Shown piece by piece: positions 1-9,071 of a stretch of DNA of 64,000 nt. The notes under the pieces are model-generated. The model made no database searches, was not told the DNA's origin, and saw only the letters and a list, made by a program, of their open reading frames with translations. The DNA is from G963676655 sp963676655 (GTDB lineage Bacteria > Verrucomicrobiota > Lentisphaeria > Victivallales > Victivallaceae). The translations under genes and the position numbers were made by a program. Numbering within the stretch: the first letter of the stretch is position 1; each line of letters begins with the position of its first letter. The DNA is taken from NCBI GenBank assembly GCA_963676655.2, contig CAXXKX010000004.1:248001-312000 (forward strand). The letters run 5' to 3'.

Positions 1-499
<499 letters not shown>

Positions 500-762
500 A
501 AATTGTATTTTAAACCGATCAGACGGTTTATATACTTTTCAGAAAATTTAATCTTGCTTAAAAGATTAAAAATACTAATTCCGCTGAATTAGTATCAGGA
601 ACTACAAGAATGTTATTCTTATAGACCGGAAGACGACTAAGACTTCCGGATTTTCAAAGGTTTTTCGTTGACCTACATCATACTATTCAATTTTCAAACA
701 TCTCACGGAGATTTCACTCCGCTCAAAACTGTCTTGCAGTAAGCGCGACAGATTTTTAATTT
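500..762 (-). ncRNA. rRNA operon leader with serial hairpins
   Basis: This is the transcribed leader between the candidate rRNA promoter and the 16S 5' end. It holds at least five inverted repeats in a row: 512-530 (AAACCG/CGGTTT), 547-570 (TTTAATCT/AGATTAAA), 572-595 (ATACTAATTC/GAATTAGTAT, loop CGCT), 606-620 (AAGAAT/ATTCTT) and 626-649 (CCGGAAG/CTTCCGG). They may be processing or antitermination structures. That role is inferred; only the symmetry is seen. No protein gene is present here. Confidence 0.6.
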
Positions 763-790
763 ATCATACTCTTTAAATAATGCAAATCAA
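763..790 (-). promoter_or_regulatory. candidate rRNA promoter
   Basis: Read on the minus strand there is TTGATT, a 16-bp spacer, then TATGAT, about 265 bases upstream of the 16S 5' end. The upstream flank is A/T rich (runs of A and T), as expected of an UP element. Start of transcription would fall near position 756. Confidence 0.55.
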
Positions 791-864
791 GTTTATCACT
801 TTTTTTGAAAAATTTCTCACATCAGCCGTTGAGGCGATGTCAAGCAAGAGTTTGTATTGATTAC

Positions 865-921
865 AACACGCTGTTTTCTGCAGCGGCTCATAATATGCCA
901 CAACCTTGAATTTTTGCAAAT
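865..921. repeat. direct repeat copy A upstream of rRNA promoter
   Basis: A 57-bp element beginning AACACGCTGTTTTCT and ending TTTTGCAAA. It is repeated imperfectly at 1020-1075 in the same orientation. It contains a small hairpin (CGCTG / CAGCG around a TTTTCTG loop) followed by an ATAATATGCCA block. The function is unknown. Confidence 0.7.
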
Positions 922-1019
922 CGGAAACGTTATTTTTTTCAGATTTTTTTCAGGCCGGGTTTCAAGCTTGAACACTTGAGACCGGGAGCATATCAGGATT
1001 CTTGATTATTTATCAATTT

Positions 1020-1075
1020 AACACGCTGTTTTCTTTAGCGGCTTTTAATATGCCATCAAGCAGGGATTTTGCAAA
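1020..1075. repeat. direct repeat copy B upstream of rRNA promoter
   Basis: Second copy of the element at 865-921, offset by 155 bases. The CGCTG half is unchanged and the other half is TAGCG, so the hairpin is kept with one wobble. The shared 3' part is TTTTGCAAA. The rest of the 791-1228 gap shows no gene. After the GH2 stop, on the minus strand, only a weak ATCTCC/GGAGAT inverted repeat is visible, without a T-run. Confidence 0.7.
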
Positions 1076-1228
1076 CCCAAATCTAATAAATTTTACAAAA
1101 AAGTAATCGTAATCACCCAAAAATGTAACATAACCCGCTATCCAGCAGCTAAATGAACCCAAACAAACTTTTCCCAAGAAATCTCCCCCTCAACCCCTCG
1201 CAAGCACCCAGGAGATGATTCCAAACCC

Positions 1229-4200
1229 TCAATCCTGGTATAAACAGACCGGTTTTAAATCGATGACAGTTCCTTTTTTCGATGTGAAATCAAGGGCCAG
1301 CATGACTACAGTTTTGTCTCTGCCACCCCATTGTTTGGCTTCCGGACTGGTTCCCCATCGCCATTTGATATTTTCCAGATCGACGTCATAATAGCTCCAG
1401 TCGCCCACTTTCTTTATCGGAGGAATGCCGTCACAGGTTGCGTTGTCGCCACTTGGAGAGAAGCAGATAACTTTGACTAAAACCGGATTTGTTGCCTTTA
1501 ACGCGAATGTCAGACGTTTCCATTTTTTAGCGTCTACCTTGTTGTCATAAAGGTTGAGCCCCAGCCACCCGTGTTGGGTAGTCAGTTTGAAGGTATACAG
1601 ACCGGCCTGACGCTTTATCGGCTTAAGGTTTATTTCCTTTGCAATATTGTCAGAGTTGGCAAAATTCCATGGATGCCCGATCTTTGAGGCAAAATCGACA
1701 TTTGCCTGACCGGTTATGCCAAGGATTATCGGGGTAGTGTCGCCATTGCTGATAATTTCAATACTGGTAATTTTCTTGTCCGGGGACGGGTTGTCCCAGG
1801 GAGAAATGTAGAAGCCGAACGGGGCGTTGATGACGGGATGTTTACCGCTCCAGGCAACCGCCGCATTGGCCAGGTCGCTGGGCGCGTACCAGTCGCCGAT
1901 ATCTTTTCCGGCTATAATCTCAAACTTCGTTTTGGAGCCGTCGGCATAGTTTATAATATAGTCCATAACTTTTGAGTCTCTTTTCATATACCATGAAGTA
2001 TGGAAAAAGAAAAGACGGCGGAATTTCCGGTCTATATTACTTATTTTGACTTGAGCCGGAAACTCCGGCGTTTTCCCGCCTTTGAGGATAATGGCGGCGC
2101 GATTGCCGTTTTTGTCAGGATTGATGATCTTGTACGGTATCCGGATAAATTTGTTGTCGCCGACCGGTGCTTGACGAAAATCCGAATGTCCGGCATCGGT
2201 CCAGCCGCCTTTGCCGTCTCTGGCGGTTTTATCGCGCAACCCCCGGTTTACAGTTCCTGATATGTCGATGGGGATGCATTCTGATGCTTTGATTTTCGAC
2301 AGCAGAGCCCGAACTCCGAAATTACTGATTTTCTGCAATGGTTTTGCCAGACTTTTGCCGCTGATAAAATAGTTGAGCAGATTGTGTAAATACAACGTGG
2401 CGCTGGAATCGGAATTATAGCGGTTTATGGCTTTTACCTGGGAAATTATGCAACTGCCTTTATCGATTTTTGCTTCAAAAACAAGTACTCCGGCCTTTTC
2501 CTTGCTGGCGACAAAACCGGCGCCAAGCAGATTATTGGACAATGGAAACAGCAGGGCGTCTCCGACGATACCGTGTTCGCCGTTCAGGGTATCGAAGTTT
2601 TCTACCGTCAGCCCTTTGAATACCGGATGCTGCCTGACGACCGGTTCCATTAATATAGAAGTAGTTTGAAAACCTGAATCGTCTTTATTGATTTCATAGC
2701 CGTTGAAAATCCAGTTAAGGGAACCGGCAGCCGGGATTTCCATGATCAGCAGACGGTTTCCTTTTTTTACCCACTGCCTGATTGCGTTTCCGTTTACGAG
2801 AAACTTTTTCCAGGCTTTGGTGTTGGTAATATGTATCGCCAGTTGTTTATAATCTTTTATATCTTTAAGATCGTTAATAACTTTGTATTTAAGTTTGTTG
2901 TTCTTAAGAATATTGCTGAGTTTCGGAGAATCTTGATAAATCGCAATGGTTTCTTCTGATTTGAGTTGCGGCAGATCGCGCCGGTTCAGGATATAGATGG
3001 AGTAGTAGTTGTGATTTTTCAGGATGTTTCCTGCTTGCAGCTTTAAATCAAGTTTGTAGAATCCGGTTTTGACGTTTTCCGGAATATTGATTGAAACCGG
3101 AACAATGGTTTTATCTTTGTCAGCTAAAAGAAGCGCAGTAAATTTGCTGCTTGCAATACATTTGCCGTTGTTGTCGGTTATCTCGGCAAGGCATGATGTA
3201 TTGATTTGCCGTAAAGGATCTTTGATCAGAACTGCGTTAAACTTGAACTTTTCTCCTGCAAACTGGTTTTTCGGGAGTTGTGCGGCGCCGATGAAAACCG
3301 GTGAAGTGATGAGCTTATATGCCGGAAATATCCGATTCCGGTTCGGCCACCATGGATGGAAGCCCTGAATTCTGGTTTCTTTGCGAAATTCCTCAACCGC
3401 TTTTTTTGAAATGTTGTCCGCCAGCCATGAGCCGCCGTCCCGCCAGGCTAGAAAATGGCGCAAGCCCAAATATGCCACATCCTGTGATTTTGTCGCATTT
3501 AACAGCTTCAGGTACTCATCAACTTTCAGTTCTTTATTATAAGGAATCCTGGCTGGAGGTCTGCCGGCTCCGATTAAAAGACATTCAAACGCCGCGCTCG
3601 GACGGTCAAGTTTACCATATACTTTTACCAGTCCGGCAAAATAGCGGTCGAAATCCGCTTTTGAAAAGGTATATGGAATCTGTGAAACCAGATTATACAA
3701 ATGGGCATCCCAGAAATCAGTTTTGACTTTTAAAGTAGGAATACCGAACGAATACAGGCCGGACCCGGCACTCATTGGTCGATTCTGTTTGTCCAGCGGT
3801 TTCATTGCGGTATAAATTTCATTAAGTTCATCAACCGTGGAATCGGTCCATACCTCGTTACTCAGTGACCAAACCACACATGACGGATGGTTGTAGTCGC
3901 GGTAAAGTCGTTCTTTCCATTCGTAGAGGACGTTATTCATAAATACTTTTCTGTCCGCCGGGTTTTTAAACGCAAGGTGGTGAAAGACCCGGTGAAACAT
4001 CGGGAACTCGCTGATTATCAGCAATCCTTCTTCGTCAGCCATTGCGAGAAGACGGTGCGAATCGGCTCCGGCTATGTGGTAGCGGATTGTATTCGCTCCT
4101 GATGCTATTTGTCGACGCATAAACTGCCGGCTTTTCAGGTTATCCGGTTCATAAACCTCCCAGCCTCCGGCACTGCGGATATTGCCGCAGTAAAGTCTGA

Positions 4201-5251
4201 TTCGCTTGCCGTTCAGGAAGAACTTATTGCCTTTGACAACAAATTCGCGGAATCCAAACCGGTCTTTATAGCAGGAGACAATCTTGCCTGACTGTTTATT
4301 ACGTAAAACAATATATACGTTATAAAGATAAGGCCGGGCAGGGGTCCATAGTTCCGGCTTGTCAAGTTTAATATTGAATTGAGCTTTATCCTGTAAGTGG
4401 TTCAGATTCACATTTCCGGCATTGAATTTAACGATTTTTCCTTTTTTGCCGGATAACTGTCCTTCAAGCACCACTGAAACGGCAAGCTTCTGTTCTTTTT
4501 TAGTTTCATTAGCTATTTTTAAATCAAATTCAATCGTATTTGATTTGAGTTCGGGAGTGATCAGGCAGCGAGTGACGTTTATCCGGGGGAGAGCCTCCAG
4601 CTCGACGGAACCGTATATACCGCCGACATTTGACGCTGGAAAAAACATTTTGCCGTAAGTATGCCTGACCGGACGTTCACCAAAATCATTATAAACCCAT
4701 ATTCTCAGGGTATTCGGTTTATCAAACTCAATCAGGCCGGTTATATCAAGCTTGAATCCGGTAAAGTTACCCTGGTGACTTCCAGCCTTTTTGCCGTTAA
4801 CCCAGATGTGCGATTCCCAGGCGACAGCGCCGAATTTTAAATATATGCGTTTCCCTTTTAAAGAGGAAGGAACATTGAATTGCTTACTGAACCAGCCGTC
4901 GGCATAAGTGGATTGGCGGTCGGTGAAACTGTATCCTTTGTATTTCTTGGCCGGGTCGGGAAAGGTGTACGGGAATTGCTTGTGCCAGTTGTAATGCGGA
5001 ACGGTTATATTGTGCCAGTTGGAGGTGTTGGTGGCCGGAAGGTAGTTTTTGCTTAACATGGCCTGCTTAACTTCCGGGCGCTGATGACTTTTCTGAACAT
5101 TGGAAACTTTCCAGACGCCGTCCAGGGAACAGGTTTCAGAAATTATCTGAAGTCCGCCATTTTGTGGTCCAAGATCAATTTTATTTGAGTTCCAGTCGCC
5201 AAAGGCGGCGAATTGAATGAGCGCTATTCCGAGGCACAAGGTGTTTTTCAT
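1229..5251 (-). CDS. secreted glycoside hydrolase family 2 protein (beta-galactosidase/glucuronidase-like), 1340 aa
   Basis: Likely cleaves terminal beta-linked sugars outside the cytoplasm. An N-terminal signal peptide (about residues 1-18) is followed by a GH2 sugar-binding jelly roll (about 45-215, with a VNGKKAG motif), an immunoglobulin-like domain (about 220-330) and a TIM barrel. The barrel contains SNE with candidate acid/base E466, and FEC with candidate nucleophile E556, 90 residues apart as expected for the family. Residues about 800-1000 resemble a glutamine-amidotransferase-like/ThuA-type fold, and the C-terminal 340 residues look like carbohydrate-binding modules. At 1340 residues it is much longer than typical GH2 enzymes. 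It is the last gene of the regulator-pseudopilin-GH2 operon, 36 bases after the pseudopilin, and has no clear Shine-Dalgarno. The substrate cannot be told from sequence. Confidence 0.9.
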   Translation of the reverse strand: MKNTLCLGIALIQFAAFGDWNSNKIDLGPQNGGLQIISETCSLDGVWKVSNVQKSHQRPEVKQAMLSKNYLPATNTSNWHNITVPHYNWHKQFPYTFPDPAKKYKGYSFTDRQSTYADGWFSKQFNVPSSLKGKRIYLKFGAVAWESHIWVNGKKAGSHQGNFTGFKLDITGLIEFDKPNTLRIWVYNDFGERPVRHTYGKMFFPASNVGGIYGSVELEALPRINVTRCLITPELKSNTIEFDLKIANETKKEQKLAVSVVLEGQLSGKKGKIVKFNAGNVNLNHLQDKAQFNIKLDKPELWTPARPYLYNVYIVLRNKQSGKIVSCYKDRFGFREFVVKGNKFFLNGKRIRLYCGNIRSAGGWEVYEPDNLKSRQFMRRQIASGANTIRYHIAGADSHRLLAMADEEGLLIISEFPMFHRVFHHLAFKNPADRKVFMNNVLYEWKERLYRDYNHPSCVVWSLSNEVWTDSTVDELNEIYTAMKPLDKQNRPMSAGSGLYSFGIPTLKVKTDFWDAHLYNLVSQIPYTFSKADFDRYFAGLVKVYGKLDRPSAAFECLLIGAGRPPARIPYNKELKVDEYLKLLNATKSQDVAYLGLRHFLAWRDGGSWLADNISKKAVEEFRKETRIQGFHPWWPNRNRIFPAYKLITSPVFIGAAQLPKNQFAGEKFKFNAVLIKDPLRQINTSCLAEITDNNGKCIASSKFTALLLADKDKTIVPVSINIPENVKTGFYKLDLKLQAGNILKNHNYYSIYILNRRDLPQLKSEETIAIYQDSPKLSNILKNNKLKYKVINDLKDIKDYKQLAIHITNTKAWKKFLVNGNAIRQWVKKGNRLLIMEIPAAGSLNWIFNGYEINKDDSGFQTTSILMEPVVRQHPVFKGLTVENFDTLNGEHGIVGDALLFPLSNNLLGAGFVASKEKAGVLVFEAKIDKGSCIISQVKAINRYNSDSSATLYLHNLLNYFISGKSLAKPLQKISNFGVRALLSKIKASECIPIDISGTVNRGLRDKTARDGKGGWTDAGHSDFRQAPVGDNKFIRIPYKIINPDKNGNRAAIILKGGKTPEFPAQVKISNIDRKFRRLFFFHTSWYMKRDSKVMDYIINYADGSKTKFEIIAGKDIGDWYAPSDLANAAVAWSGKHPVINAPFGFYISPWDNPSPDKKITSIEIISNGDTTPIILGITGQANVDFASKIGHPWNFANSDNIAKEINLKPIKRQAGLYTFKLTTQHGWLGLNLYDNKVDAKKWKRLTFALKATNPVLVKVICFSPSGDNATCDGIPPIKKVGDWSYYDVDLENIKWRWGTSPEAKQWGGRDKTVVMLALDFTSKKGTVIDLKPVCLYQD

Positions 5252-5287
5252 AAGCTTAATTTCTATTGTGTAAGTTTTTATCTATTA

Positions 5288-5899
5288 TTAATAGTAATAG
5301 GTGCAGCTGCCGTTGGCGTATTTGTTGATATACTGTTCGGGTTTGCGCCAGCTTACATGTCCGTCCATATACAAGGTGTTGAATCCGCTCCAGTCCGTGG
5401 TGCTCATGGGATGGTTGAATCCTCTATTGGTCAAGTCGTTCAGGTCGGTCATCAGCAATGGCCAGCGGGATTTGACATCAGATATTTTATGAGGAAAGAG
5501 GATGCCCCAGCGATAAGGCAGATATTGGTAACTGATCCAGTTGTTGGCTCCGCCGGGACTTGGGCTCCAGTAGGTTCCGGGTTTTCCGAGTGGGCGGCTC
5601 GGACAGAAAAAGATTTTGTTGTCCTTGATATAGCCGGTATTGTAAGTGGCTTCGACCAAGCCGTCGACTTGTGGATAATGTCCCCACTGGGTGGCGGGCG
5701 GCAGCCAGCGGTTGTAGTCGTCGCAGTACATCGTTAGAAAAGTACCCATTTGCTTTAAATTGGAAGCGCAACTGATTTGTTTTGCCCGTTCCCGGGCCTG
5801 ATTCAGGGCTGGAAGCAGCATTGACGCGAGGATCGCGATAATTGCGATCACGACAAGCAGTTCGATTAGTGTGAATGGTTGCAGCCTGGATGTTTTCAT
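5288..5899 (-). CDS. prepilin-type N-terminal methylation protein (pseudopilin-like, DGH motif), 203 aa
   Basis: Residues 9-40 form the classic class-III/type IV prepilin segment: FTLIELLVV with the conserved Glu at position 5 of the mature protein (E13), then a hydrophobic helix. The residue before the processing site is Pro rather than Gly, so processing is uncertain. The globular part ends with a YMDGHVSW motif like the C-terminal DG signature of the large secreted pseudopilin family in Lentisphaerota and Planctomycetes. It starts one base after the regulator stop codon, and its GGAG ribosome site lies inside the regulator's last codons. It probably sits at the envelope and may take part in carbohydrate handling with the downstream GH2 enzyme; that link rests on context only. 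Confidence 0.88.
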   Translation of the reverse strand: MKTSRLQPFTLIELLVVIAIIAILASMLLPALNQARERAKQISCASNLKQMGTFLTMYCDDYNRWLPPATQWGHYPQVDGLVEATYNTGYIKDNKIFFCPSRPLGKPGTYWSPSPGGANNWISYQYLPYRWGILFPHKISDVKSRWPLLMTDLNDLTNRGFNHPMSTTDWSGFNTLYMDGHVSWRKPEQYINKYANGSCTYYY

Positions 5900-5900
5900 G

Positions 5901-6971
5901 TTAGTTCTCCGGGGTGATGGTTTTTATTGATGTTCTTTCAATTATTTCCGGTTGGATTTTTTCTTTGATATGTTCTCTTTGGGATATCGCTTCAAATGCG
6001 TGCCGGCTGAGATTGTTAAGCGGCTGACGGACTACCGTTATGCCGTATTTTTCGGATACGTTTTCAATATCATCAAAGCTGATAACTGAAATATCATCAG
6101 TAACGCTCAAGTCAAGTTCGGCCAAAATGTCCATGACTGGTTGTTGAAAGTGACCGTTAGCCAGGAAAAGAGCGGTTGGGCGCGGTTGCACTGCAAGAGC
6201 TTTTTTCAACTTGTTTTTGAGTTCGTTGGCATAATCGACTTTTTCGAGGTTGATCGGAGGCGGCGTGATGCGGGCCGGGATATTTCTTGTCGCGGCCAGA
6301 TAGCCGAGATATCTTTGATCGTTAATCTTTTGGTCCAGCATGGTCCCGATATAAAGAATGTTGCGGTGACCCTTGCCTAAAAGATATTCAATGGCAATTT
6401 TCCCGCCGCACTCATGGTCGGTTGTCGCATAGGAAATATTCGGATAGTCCACTTCACGATTGATCGCGATTACTTTATGTCCGTTCTGGGCCAGGGTTTT
6501 CATCGCATCAATCTCGGTGGATTCGGGAGAGAGCCAGAGAGAACATATTTCAGGAGAATTCAGCAGTAAGTGCTGGACTTTATCCGAATACTGCTGAATG
6601 GTCAATTGACGATTATTGTTTCTGATGCAAGCCAGAATCCCCGCCAGTATCCGGGCAAAATACAGGTCATCCTCCCACTTGATCCAGTCCGCTCTGATTA
6701 CCACCTTTACCGCGGTGATTGCCTCCGGGGAAATGGAACGTCCTTTACGGATCATGGTGCCGATACCGGGACGTCGGACGATCAGGTCATTTTCAATAAA
6801 ATAACTCAAAGCTTTTTGTACTGTCGGACGGCTTACGCCATACAGCCGGCAAAGTTCACGTTCCGACGGAAACCGGAAATCCGGGTCTTTCTCTGCTTCC
6901 TGCATCAGCCATTCCCTGATCTGCATATAGAGCGGTTTTATTGATTCTTTATCTATTACTTCAGTGGACAT
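5901..6971 (-). CDS. GntR-type HTH / LacI-type sugar-binding transcriptional regulator, 356 aa
   Basis: An N-terminal winged helix of GntR type (about residues 10-78, with PLYMQIREWL and RFPSERELCRLYGVSRPTVQKAL) is fused to a periplasmic-binding-protein-like domain of LacI type (about 90-345, with FLANGHF and ISFDDIE). This is the AraR-like architecture, in which a sugar relieves repression. It is the first gene of the operon with the pseudopilin and the GH2 enzyme. It most likely represses its own operon through the tandem repeat at 7001-7020 just after the promoter. An AGGAA ribosome site precedes the ATG. The inducer is unknown, presumably a product of GH2 cleavage. Confidence 0.93.
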   Translation of the reverse strand: MSTEVIDKESIKPLYMQIREWLMQEAEKDPDFRFPSERELCRLYGVSRPTVQKALSYFIENDLIVRRPGIGTMIRKGRSISPEAITAVKVVIRADWIKWEDDLYFARILAGILACIRNNNRQLTIQQYSDKVQHLLLNSPEICSLWLSPESTEIDAMKTLAQNGHKVIAINREVDYPNISYATTDHECGGKIAIEYLLGKGHRNILYIGTMLDQKINDQRYLGYLAATRNIPARITPPPINLEKVDYANELKNKLKKALAVQPRPTALFLANGHFQQPVMDILAELDLSVTDDISVISFDDIENVSEKYGITVVRQPLNNLSRHAFEAISQREHIKEKIQPEIIERTSIKTITPEN

Positions 6972-7000
6972 GGGGGGCCATTCCTGTTTCTTTCTTGGTT

Positions 7001-7020
7001 TACCTTACCATACCTTACCA
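7001..7020 (-). promoter_or_regulatory. candidate operator: two tandem 10-bp repeats
   Basis: On the minus strand TGGTAAGGTA is present twice without spacer, starting within the -10 box and covering the transcription start, followed by AACC. Its position at the promoter of a GntR/LacI-type gene suggests an autoregulatory operator. The sequence match is direct; the binding is inferred. Confidence 0.55.
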
Positions 7021-7048
7021 TTATACATGATTATTTCGAATATGTCAA
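7020..7048 (-). promoter_or_regulatory. consensus sigma-70 promoter of the GH2 operon
   Basis: TTGACA (7043-7048), a 17-bp spacer and TATAAT (7020-7025) on the minus strand: a perfect match to the housekeeping consensus. So strong a promoter implies tight repression, in keeping with the operator-like repeats directly downstream. Confidence 0.88.
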
Positions 7049-7097
7049 TACTATGCGATAAAATTTTACAAAAAAGTTATAAAATTTAGAATTAAGA

Positions 7098-7126
7098 TTG
7101 ACAAATTATATTGCAGGTATTATTAT
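7098..7126 (+). promoter_or_regulatory. promoter of the IclR gene
   Basis: TTGACA (7098-7103), 17 bp, TATTAT (7121-7126). Transcription would start near 7133 and run into the IclR gene. It is divergent from the GH2 operon promoter, with 49 bases between the two -35 boxes. Confidence 0.8.
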
Positions 7127-7130
7127 ATAG

Positions 7131-7164
7131 TTGTATAAATTATTAATTAATACAATAATATTGT
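7131..7164. promoter_or_regulatory. inverted repeats, candidate IclR operator
   Basis: Two overlapping symmetric elements lie between the promoter and the IclR start: TTGTAT (7131-7136) with ATACAA (7150-7155), and ACAAT with ATTGT (7152-7164). IclR proteins often regulate themselves at such sites. The region is A/T rich, so chance symmetry is possible. Confidence 0.35.
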
Positions 7165-7168
7165 AATA

Positions 7169-7945
7169 ATGTGTTTTGCAATGAAAAAAGAACGACAACA
7201 TATTCAATCGCTGATGCGTGCGCTGGACATTCTGGAAGCGGTTAGAGACAGTTCCGAACCGATGCGGTCGACGGATATTGCCGCCGTGGCCGGTCTGGGA
7301 ATGGCTACGGCGCACAATATCATCCGCACTTTGTTCGCGAGGAAGTATCTGGCTCAGGATAAGCACAACCGCTATCTGCTTGGAGTGGAATGCATGCAAC
7401 TGCAAACCGGGGCGTTGAATTGTTTCAGCCGGGTACGGGACGCGGTGGGGCCGGTGGTCAGGAAATTGGCGGAAGAGACGAATGATACGACGTTCTTCGG
7501 TTGTGAAGCGAATATGTCGCTGGTTTGTTTGTCTTTGTGCCAGGGCGGAGGCAATCTGGTGGTGCGACCGGAACAGCACTGGTTGAAGCTGCTGCATTGC
7601 ACCGGAGCCGGCAAAGTGATCCTCGCGGAGAAGGGGATTGACTGGTTTGCCGAACTTGCGGAACTTAATCCGCCTGAAAAGATTGCGGCTAATACGATAA
7701 CCACGGTTGGAGAAATGAGAGCTGAGATTGAAAAGATCAAACGAAACGGCTATGCATTGTGTATGGGAGAGTGTTCGGAAGATGTTTCAGCGCTGGGAAT
7801 TCCGGTTTATGATAAGCATGGCGAATTTGTCGGTGCGCTGGCCCAGTCGATTCCGTCCCTGTTCATCGAAGCAGGCAGGATAGATATTAACGAACGGGTA
7901 AAAATTCTGCGGACATATGCAGAGCAAATTTCTGATCAACTGTAA
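7169..7945 (+). CDS. IclR family transcriptional regulator, 258 aa
   Basis: An N-terminal winged helix-turn-helix (about residues 10-72: IQSLMRALDILE, then ...STDIAAVAGLGMATAHNIIRTL) precedes the IclR effector-binding domain (about 85-255, with LHCTGAGKVILA and ALGIPVYD). An internal ATG at 7181 (MKKERQ) is an equally good start, and neither has a Shine-Dalgarno. The gene lies 57 bases upstream of two Fe-S reductase genes on the same strand and probably controls them in response to a small metabolite. The ligand is unknown. Confidence 0.93.
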   Translation: MCFAMKKERQHIQSLMRALDILEAVRDSSEPMRSTDIAAVAGLGMATAHNIIRTLFARKYLAQDKHNRYLLGVECMQLQTGALNCFSRVRDAVGPVVRKLAEETNDTTFFGCEANMSLVCLSLCQGGGNLVVRPEQHWLKLLHCTGAGKVILAEKGIDWFAELAELNPPEKIAANTITTVGEMRAEIEKIKRNGYALCMGECSEDVSALGIPVYDKHGEFVGALAQSIPSLFIEAGRIDINERVKILRTYAEQISDQL

Positions 7946-8002
7946 TTAATAGTTCTGATAAACAGGACCTGTATTTTATTGAAAACAACAAAACGAGGAA
8001 GT

Positions 8003-9070
8003 ATGGAAAGTAACAAATTTTCCGAATCGTCCGGTTTGACCAGCACTAAGATAAAGCGTCTGGCCAGAGAGTACGGAGCTGACGCGGTCGGGATCGCCCC
8101 AATGTCGCGATTCGAAGGAGCTCCGAAAGAGTTGGACCCGCGTTATATCCACCCGCAGGCGAAAAGCATGATCGGGTTTATTTTCAGGATTCCGCGCGGT
8201 TATCTCAGGGGAGTTGAAGAAGGTACTAACTTTTACATGTACCCGTCAATGGGCTATGCGTCGATCAACGAAAACGTCGCTCCGTTTGTTTTGCATAACG
8301 TGGGACGCCTGATCGAGGATCACGGTTACGAGGCGTCGGTGTTTCGCAACACCGGCGGACGCGGTCCGGTTTCAGATATGGACGGGCGGCCCGGATTCCA
8401 GGAGTCGCCGGAAGATCACAAGCGCTCGGTACAATACTCGCATCCGGTTAAGGACGGCTTTCCGGGACCGGATATCCTTTTCCAGTTCCGGATTGCTGCG
8501 TATCTTTGCGGTCTCGGGGAGATCGGCTACAGTAAAATGCTGTTGACCCCGCAGTTCGGACCGCGTAACCGGCAGGCATTTATCCTGACCGACGCGGAAT
8601 TAGAACCGGACCCGATCTACAACGGCGAACCGCTCTGCAACCGCTGCATGGTGTGCGTAGCCGCCTGTCCGGGCAAATGTATTTCCGCCAAAGAAACCGT
8701 TCAGGTTGAACTGGCCGGTAATAAAGTCGAATGGGGTAAGCTGAACGAATGGGATTGTTTCGCGTACTATCAGGGAGCAAGCGGTAAATCAAATCCGTTC
8801 CTGGAGGAAGGCGCGTTTTCTCAATTGCCGGGAGGAGATGAAGTCTTTGCAGGTAAAGGGGCCGTGACCGCCCATGAATTCAACTTGTATGCCGCAGTCA
8901 TCCGGAATAACTATGCTAATCCGCTGGGATATAACGCTCCGAAATGCGGTGGCTGTTTGCGGGCCTGTGTTAATACAATGGAAAAACGAAACTGTATGAG
9001 TAACAAATTCAAAAATAATTTCAGAACCGGCAAACCGTGGAAGCTTGATCGGCAAATCAGGGAGAAGTAA
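8003..9070 (+). CDS. QueG/reductive-dehalogenase-like 4Fe-4S protein (paralogue 1), 355 aa
   Basis: Cytoplasmic iron-sulfur protein of the epoxyqueuosine reductase/reductive dehalogenase superfamily. The N-terminal part (YGADAVGIAPMSRFEG) matches that family. A ferredoxin motif CxxCxxCxxxCP is present at about residues 213-223 (NRCMVCVAACPG), and a second cysteine cluster (CGGCLRAC) near residue 316. No twin-arginine signal and no C-terminal HEAT repeats are seen, so it is neither a classic RdhA nor a full QueG. The ATG at 8003 has a GAGG site 5 bases upstream; a TTG at 7979 in the same frame is less likely. It forms a tandem pair with the next gene, one base apart, downstream of an IclR regulator. 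A catabolic reduction is plausible; the substrate is unknown. Confidence 0.8.
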   Translation: MESNKFSESSGLTSTKIKRLAREYGADAVGIAPMSRFEGAPKELDPRYIHPQAKSMIGFIFRIPRGYLRGVEEGTNFYMYPSMGYASINENVAPFVLHNVGRLIEDHGYEASVFRNTGGRGPVSDMDGRPGFQESPEDHKRSVQYSHPVKDGFPGPDILFQFRIAAYLCGLGEIGYSKMLLTPQFGPRNRQAFILTDAELEPDPIYNGEPLCNRCMVCVAACPGKCISAKETVQVELAGNKVEWGKLNEWDCFAYYQGASGKSNPFLEEGAFSQLPGGDEVFAGKGAVTAHEFNLYAAVIRNNYANPLGYNAPKCGGCLRACVNTMEKRNCMSNKFKNNFRTGKPWKLDRQIREK

Positions 9071-9071
9071 A

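Noticed and set aside
512..530. AAACCG/CGGTTT hairpin followed by T-rich sequence just before 16S
   Set aside because: It looks like a terminator but would stop rRNA transcription before the gene; more likely a leader or processing hairpin.
3319..3726. 135-aa open frame inside the GH2 gene
   Set aside because: Antisense to the catalytic barrel of the GH2 enzyme, which is clearly coding.
7106..7597. 163-aa open frame opposite the IclR gene
   Set aside because: Overlaps a clear IclR gene and its promoter; composition (His, Gln, Arg rich) is typical of a reverse-frame shadow.
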